From positions 186,001 to 250,000 of the forward strand of contig NZ_JADQDK010000001.1 of NCBI RefSeq assembly GCF_019263705.2: 64,000 bases of DNA, written 5' to 3'. Source of the DNA: Pseudonocardia abyssalis. GTDB lineage: Bacteria > Actinomycetota > Actinomycetes > Mycobacteriales > Pseudonocardiaceae. The notes below the pieces were generated by a model, which worked only from the letters and a program-made list of their open reading frames with translations, searched no databases and was not told the DNA's origin. Below, one piece after another: positions 60,012 through 64,000 of this stretch (position 1 is the first letter of the stretch; every line of letters begins with the position of its first letter). Both the position numbers and the translations under genes were made by a program.

Positions 60012-61835
60012 GTGACCGTCGGGGCGTTCCTCGGCGCCCACCCACCCTTCGACGCCCTCGACGAGGACGAGCTCTCCGCGCTGGCCGCCGTCGCGGAGCC
60101 CGAGGAGCACCGCTCGGGCACCACGATCCTGGCCGAGGGACTCGGCCCGCCCGCGCACGTCCGCGTGGTGCAGTCCGGAGCGGTGGAGATCGTGCACGGC
60201 GGCCGCGCGCTGGACCTCCTCGGCCCGGGGGAGCTGTTCGGGCACGCCGCGATGCTGTCGGGCCTGCCGCTGGGCTTCTCCGCCGTGGCCCGCGGGGCCA
60301 CCACGTGCCTGCGGCTGCCCGCGGAGTCGGTCCGGGTGCTGCTCGGGCGGCCGAGCGGGCTGCGCTACATCGCCCGCTCGCTGCTCGCGCCGACGCTGCT
60401 CGGCGGTGACCAGGGGCCCGATCCCGCGCAGCGTCCGGTCGGCGAGCTGGTCCGCGCGCCGCTGTGCACGGCCGCGCCCTCGACGTCGATCCGGGACGCG
60501 GCGCGCCGGATGACCGACTGCGGCGCGTCCGCCGTGGTGGTGCCGCTCGTCGACGGGCGCGTCGGCATCCTGACCGACCGGGACCTGCGCGCGGTGGTCG
60601 CCGACGGCACCGACACCGCCGCCACGGTGACGTCGGCGATGACCGCCCCGGCCTGGACGGCCGCGGCCGACCGGCTCGGCGGCGAGGTGCTGCTCGACAT
60701 GCTCGACCGCGGCGTCCGGCACGTCCCGGTCCTGTCCCCGACGGGGACCGTGCTCGGCGTGCTGGAGGACGTCGACGTCGTCGCGGCGTCGACCCGCAGC
60801 AGCTTCGGGCTGCGCGCGCGGATCGCGCGGGCCGGGTCGGTCCCCGAGGTCGTGGCGGCGGCCAAGGAACTGACGCCCACGATCATCGGCCTGCACGACG
60901 CCCGCGTCGCCGCCGGGGACATCGCGGGCATCACCGCGGTCGTCGTCGACGCCCTGACGCGCCGCCTCGTCGACCTCGCGGTCGCCGACCTGGGCGCGCC
61001 CCCGCGCCCACTGACCTGGCTGGCGCTCGGCAGCCTTGCCCGCCGCGAGGCCGTGCCCTCCTCCGACGTCGACAGCGCGCTGGTCTGGGTCGGCCCGGAG
61101 CACGACGCCGAGGCCGCCGCGCACTCCCGGGCGCTCGCCGGGCGGGTGCTGGCCGGGCTCGCCGACGCCGGGTTCCGCGCCGACGCGAACGGCGCGGTCG
61201 CGACGAACCCCCTGTTCGCCCGCTCCTACGAGGCGTGGGCCGCCGCGGCGCGGAGCTGGCTGCACGACCCGACGCAGGTCAAGGCCCCGATCCTGGTGTC
61301 GCTGGTGGTCGACGCGCGGCCGGTGTGGGGGGCGCGGTCGAGCCCGGCGGTCCCGGACGTCTTCCGTGATGCCCGCCGCCATCCCGACCTGCTGCGCCTC
61401 CTCGGTCGCTACGCCCTCGCGCACCGCCCGCCGACCGGGTTCCTGCGCGATTTCGTCGTCGAGTTCTCGGGCCGGCACCGCGGGCGGCTCGACCTCAAGC
61501 GCGGCGGGCTCGTCCCCGTCGTCGACCTCGCGCGCTGGGCGGGCATGGCCGCCGGGGTGACGAGCGCGTCGACCCCGGCCCGGCTGCGCGCCGCGGCGGC
61601 CGCGGGCACGCTGCCGCCCGCCGCGGCGGCGACGCTGGAGGAGGCGTTCCACCTGGTGCTCGACCTGCGGTTGGCCCACCAGGTGGAGCAGCTGCGGGCC
61701 GGGGAGGAGCCGGACGACCTCGTGCGCCCGGTCGACCTCAGTGCCGTGACGCGGGCGTCGCTGCGGGAGGCGTTCCGGGCGGTGGCGTCGGTGCAGCGGC
61801 GGATCGTCGCGGACCTCGACCTCGGGGTGCGCTGA
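60012..61835 (+). CDS. cNMP-binding / CBS-pair / DUF294 nucleotidyltransferase protein
   Basis: 607 residues. Domains in order: cyclic-nucleotide-binding-like (about 1-120; VRVVQSGAVEIVHGGRALDL, LLGPGELFGHAAMLSG), two CBS domains (about 140-265; SIRDAARRMTDCGASAVVVP, VLEDVDVV), and a DUF294 putative nucleotidyltransferase (about 270-600; GSLARREAVPSSDVDSALVW with Ser/Asp motif). Such sensors combine adenylate binding with GlnD-like transfer activity; the target is unknown. GTG 60012. Its end overlaps the convergent MarR gene by 98 bases. Confidence 0.88.
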   Translation: MTVGAFLGAHPPFDALDEDELSALAAVAEPEEHRSGTTILAEGLGPPAHVRVVQSGAVEIVHGGRALDLLGPGELFGHAAMLSGLPLGFSAVARGATTCLRLPAESVRVLLGRPSGLRYIARSLLAPTLLGGDQGPDPAQRPVGELVRAPLCTAAPSTSIRDAARRMTDCGASAVVVPLVDGRVGILTDRDLRAVVADGTDTAATVTSAMTAPAWTAAADRLGGEVLLDMLDRGVRHVPVLSPTGTVLGVLEDVDVVAASTRSSFGLRARIARAGSVPEVVAAAKELTPTIIGLHDARVAAGDIAGITAVVVDALTRRLVDLAVADLGAPPRPLTWLALGSLARREAVPSSDVDSALVWVGPEHDAEAAAHSRALAGRVLAGLADAGFRADANGAVATNPLFARSYEAWAAAARSWLHDPTQVKAPILVSLVVDARPVWGARSSPAVPDVFRDARRHPDLLRLLGRYALAHRPPTGFLRDFVVEFSGRHRGRLDLKRGGLVPVVDLARWAGMAAGVTSASTPARLRAAAAAGTLPPAAAATLEEAFHLVLDLRLAHQVEQLRAGEEPDDLVRPVDLSAVTRASLREAFRAVASVQRRIVADLDLGVR

Positions 61836-62310
61836 CCTGCTCCGCCCGCAGTTCCTCCGCCACCTGGCAGGGGTTGACCGGGGCCGAGCCCAGCGCGATG
61901 CGGGCCAGGAGATCGCGGAGCACGGTGCGCTCGTCGGCCGCCAGCGGGGCGAGCACGGCGTCCTCCGCGCTGCGCAGGGCCCGCTCCACCGCGCAGAGCC
62001 GGGCGCTGCCGTCGTCGGTGAGGGAGAGGAGCCGGGCGCGGCGGTCGGCCGGGTCGGGGCGGCGCTCGACGAGACCGGCGCCCTCCAGGTCGTCGATCAG
62101 GTAGGTCATCACCGTGCGGTCGACGCCCAGGTGCTGGGCGAGAGCGAGCTGGCTGCCGGCCTCGCCGCGGCCCGCGGCGGCGAGGACCTGGTAGCCGCGC
62201 GGGCCACCGGGGACCCCGGCGACGACCTCGTCGACCGCGCGCAGGTAGCTGCGCATGACCGTGCCCAGCGCCCAGCCCAGATCGGACTCCAGGCGCGGCG
62301 GTGTGGTCAC
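61738..62310 (-). CDS. MarR-family repressor
   Basis: 190 residues. Winged HTH: LALAQHLGVDRTVMTYLIDD, then LEGAGLVERRPDPADRRARL. C-terminal ~35 residues (Pro/Arg/Ala-rich) overlap the convergent CBS gene and are unlikely to be a domain. It is divergent from the azoreductase-like gene, which it probably controls. Confidence 0.9.
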   Translation of the reverse strand: MTTPPRLESDLGWALGTVMRSYLRAVDEVVAGVPGGPRGYQVLAAAGRGEAGSQLALAQHLGVDRTVMTYLIDDLEGAGLVERRPDPADRRARLLSLTDDGSARLCAVERALRSAEDAVLAPLAADERTVLRDLLARIALGSAPVNPCQVAEELRAEQVSAPRGRGPRRSAAAPTPPPGTPPAATPASRH

Positions 62311-62340
62311 GGTCGCAGTCTACGCAGGAAGCAGATCCGG

Positions 62341-62379
62341 ATGTTGTCTGTTGGAGCGATCATCTGCTAGACAGAACAT
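62341..62379. promoter_or_regulatory. Possible MarR operator between MarR and azoreductase genes
   Basis: ATGTTGTCTG (62341-62350) and CAGAACAT (62372-62379) are imperfect inverted arms in the AT-rich gap, next to a TAGACA box. Confidence 0.4.
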
Positions 62380-62409
62380 CGTCTGCACCACACTTCTGAG
62401 GAGGATCCG

Positions 62410-63042
62410 ATGAGCCTGTTCCGCCTGGACAGCAGCATCCGCGTCGACGGTTCGGTGAGCCGGGAGGTCGCCGACGCCCTGGAGAACGCGTACGTCGAGC
62501 AGCACCCGAACGCCACCGTCACGCGTCGCGACCTGGTCGCCGACCCGCTGCCGAACGTCTGGCCGGTCGCCGCGTTCGCCGGCTTCACGCCCGCGGAGCA
62601 GCGCACCGACGAGCAGCGTGCGGCCCTCGCCGTCGCCGCGGGTCTCGCCGACGAGGTGCTCCGCGCCGACGCGGTCGTCGTCGCCACGCCCCTCTACAAC
62701 TTCGGCGTCCCCGCGCACCTCAAGGCCTGGATCGACCTGCTGATCACCGACGCGCGCTTCGGGCCCGGCACCTCGCCGCTGGCCGGACGCCCGGTCACGC
62801 TGGTGATCGCCCGTGGCGGCGGCTACGGCGCCGGCACCCCGCGCGAGGGCTGGGACCACGCCACTCCGTACCTGGTGCGCATCCTGGCCGACGTCTGGGG
62901 GGCCGACCTCACCGTCGTCGAGGCCGAGCTGACGCTCGCCCCGGTCACCCCGGCGATGGCGGAGCTGATCCCGCTCGCCGAGGCCTCGCGCGCCCAGGCG
63001 CTCGAGCAGGCGGCGGCGGTCGGCAAGGCCCACGCCGCCTGA
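62410..63042 (+). CDS. FMN-dependent NADH-azoreductase-like flavodoxin-fold quinone reductase
   Basis: 210 residues. FMN loop LFRLDSSIRVDGSVSREVAD and the flavin-binding PLYNFGVPAHLKAWIDLL, GGGYGAG typical of AzoR. It reduces azo dyes and quinones with NADH, protecting against thiol-specific or quinone stress, and is induced by MarR release. GAGGAGG precedes ATG 62410. Confidence 0.9.
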   Translation: MSLFRLDSSIRVDGSVSREVADALENAYVEQHPNATVTRRDLVADPLPNVWPVAAFAGFTPAEQRTDEQRAALAVAAGLADEVLRADAVVVATPLYNFGVPAHLKAWIDLLITDARFGPGTSPLAGRPVTLVIARGGGYGAGTPREGWDHATPYLVRILADVWGADLTVVEAELTLAPVTPAMAELIPLAEASRAQALEQAAAVGKAHAA

Positions 63043-63063
63043 GCTCTGTGATCTGATCGGGCC

Positions 63064-63735
63064 ATGCATCCGCTCGACGCCCCGGTGCACTCCGCACTGA
63101 CCGGCACGCACGCCCCGTTCGCCCAGTGCCGGGGATCGGCGCTGCGCTATCCGCCGGAGATGTCGATCTGGGCCGCGTTCCCGGACGACGCCGACGGATG
63201 GCGCGACGCCGAGGCGTTCGGCGCCGTCACCACCGCGGGCGACCCGCGGACGGCGCCGGCGGGCTGGGAACGCACGATGCTGATCCCGGGCGTCCAGTAC
63301 GACGGGTCGGGGATGGCCGTGGTGCCCGACCCGGAGGCGCTCGTCCTCGGCCCCGACGACGTCCCCGAGATGCTCGACCTGGTCGAGCGCACCCGGCCCG
63401 GCCCGTTCGCGAAGCGCACGATCGAGATGGGCACCTACCTCGGCATCCGCGACGGCGGCGTGCTCGTCGCGATGGCGGGGGAGCGGATGCGCCCGGCGGG
63501 CTGGTCGGAGATCAGCGCGGTCTGCACGGCGCCCGAGGCGCGCGGGCGCGGGCTGGGCTCGCGGCTCGTGCGGGCGGTCGGCGCGGCGATCCGCGACCGC
63601 GGCGACGTCCCGTTCCTGCACGCCGCCGCCGAGAACACCGCTGCGCTGCGGCTCTACGACCACCTCGGCTTCACGCTGCGGCGCACCCTCGAGTTCGCCG
63701 CGTACGAGTACCTGGGTCCCGTCTCACACCGCTGA
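63064..63735 (+). CDS. GNAT-family N-acetyltransferase
   Basis: 223 residues. N-terminal half degenerate; C-terminal GNAT with EISAVCTAPEARGRGLGSRL (acetyl-CoA loop) and LHAAAENTAALRLYDHLGFT. Resembles FR47/RimI-like two-half proteins. Substrate unknown. It is 22 bases downstream of the azoreductase gene. Confidence 0.88.
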   Translation: MHPLDAPVHSALTGTHAPFAQCRGSALRYPPEMSIWAAFPDDADGWRDAEAFGAVTTAGDPRTAPAGWERTMLIPGVQYDGSGMAVVPDPEALVLGPDDVPEMLDLVERTRPGPFAKRTIEMGTYLGIRDGGVLVAMAGERMRPAGWSEISAVCTAPEARGRGLGSRLVRAVGAAIRDRGDVPFLHAAAENTAALRLYDHLGFTLRRTLEFAAYEYLGPVSHR

Positions 63736-63765
63736 CCCCGGCCGGGCGACGTAAGGTCGATAGCG

Positions 63766-64000
63766 ATGACAACGACCCTTGCCGCCACCACCGGCCACGA
63801 GCGCGGGACGCCGGAGTACCGGCGCCTCGGGGCGGCGCTGTGGTTCGGCGGTATCGCGACGTTCGTGCTGGTCTACTCGGTGCAGGGGCTGCTGCCGACC
63901 CTCGCGACGGAGTTCGGGGTGTCGTCCTCGACGTCGAGCCTCGTGCTCTCGGCCACCACCGGCACGCTCGCGCTGGCGATCGTCCCGCTGGCGTCGGTCG
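63766..64000 (+). CDS. MFS transporter, N-terminal part (cut by window end)
   Basis: 78 codons visible from ATG 63766: a short cytosolic leader (MTTTLAATTGHERGTPEYRR), helix 1 LWFGGIATFVLVYSVQGLLP, then FGVSSSTSSLVLSATTGTLA, a typical first-loop pattern of sugar/drug exporters (AraJ/YnfM-like). A TAAGGT (63752-63757) nine bases before the ATG may be its -10. Confidence 0.8.
   Translation, partial: MTTTLAATTGHERGTPEYRRLGAALWFGGIATFVLVYSVQGLLPTLATEFGVSSSTSSLVLSATTGTLALAIVPLASV

Overview
The window looks like chromosome from a very GC-rich actinomycete, most likely a member of the Pseudonocardiaceae such as Pseudonocardia. This is inferred from the heavy G/C bias at third codon positions, frequent GTG starts, stop-start overlaps (ATGA/GTGA), -10-like hexamers placed so that transcripts would begin at or near the start codon, a pSAM2-like integrated element in a tRNA gene, a DesA3-type desaturase pair and DUF3558-type lipoproteins. 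No species assignment is possible from sequence alone.

Layout. 1-1148: the N-terminal part of a DeoR-type regulator and an AAA ATPase. 1242-10107: an actinomycete integrative and conjugative element (AICE) inserted in the 3' half of a tRNA-Asn(GTT) gene. It has 44-bp perfect direct repeats at its ends, a ten-gene leftward operon (integrase, excisionase, RepSA-like replication initiator, small genes, an FtsK/TraSA-type translocase with a frameshift, a Pra-like protein), a divergent regulator and a rightward inositol-monophosphatase-like gene. 10205-14401: small regulatory and redox genes. 14429-18762: thiolase, esterase, cytochrome P450, ferredoxin and TetR, with a decayed scrap of an acyl-CoA synthetase. 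18759-26573: CapA-like lipoprotein, spermidine acetyltransferase, oxidoreductase, SGNH hydrolase, then a TetR-controlled SDR and acyl-CoA ligase pair. 26643-27591: a stretch of dead genes (amino acid permease, possible UspA end, Uma2 nuclease). 27588-34309: DUF3558 lipoprotein, geranylgeranyl-reductase-family enzyme, a 22-bp repeat cluster with a 21-bp-stem hairpin, the fatty acid desaturase with its reductase and a divergent MerR regulator, and threonine dehydratase. 34419-40432: metallo-hydrolase, a complete sugar-type ABC importer and a LysR regulator. 40309-47975: MpaB-type oxygenase, LacI/MFS locus, lipoprotein, GPP34, UPF0126 channel and BtuF-like protein. 48110-59550: a near-complete choline/betaine catabolic region. 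59543-64000: membrane protein, a cNMP/CBS/nucleotidyltransferase protein, MarR with azoreductase, GNAT, and the start of an MFS gene cut by the window edge.

How the genes work together. The most coherent system is the 48-60 kb block. A GMC choline dehydrogenase and an aldehyde dehydrogenase would make glycine betaine, and an APC permease may bring in the substrate. A Rieske oxygenase with a Rieske ferredoxin, a dimethylglycine-dehydrogenase-like flavoprotein and a sarcosine-oxidase-like flavoprotein would strip three methyl groups to give glycine. An IclR regulator sits in the middle. The two halves are separated by a frameshifted DUF559 gene bracketed by related hairpins. The AICE is the second system: its layout matches pSAM2-type elements, but its translocase reading frame is broken, so transfer may be lost, and the place where pSAM2 carries a Nudix immunity gene (an association from memory) may be taken by a phosphatase-fold gene. 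I see no CRISPR array, no rRNA and no secondary-metabolite megasynthase in the window.
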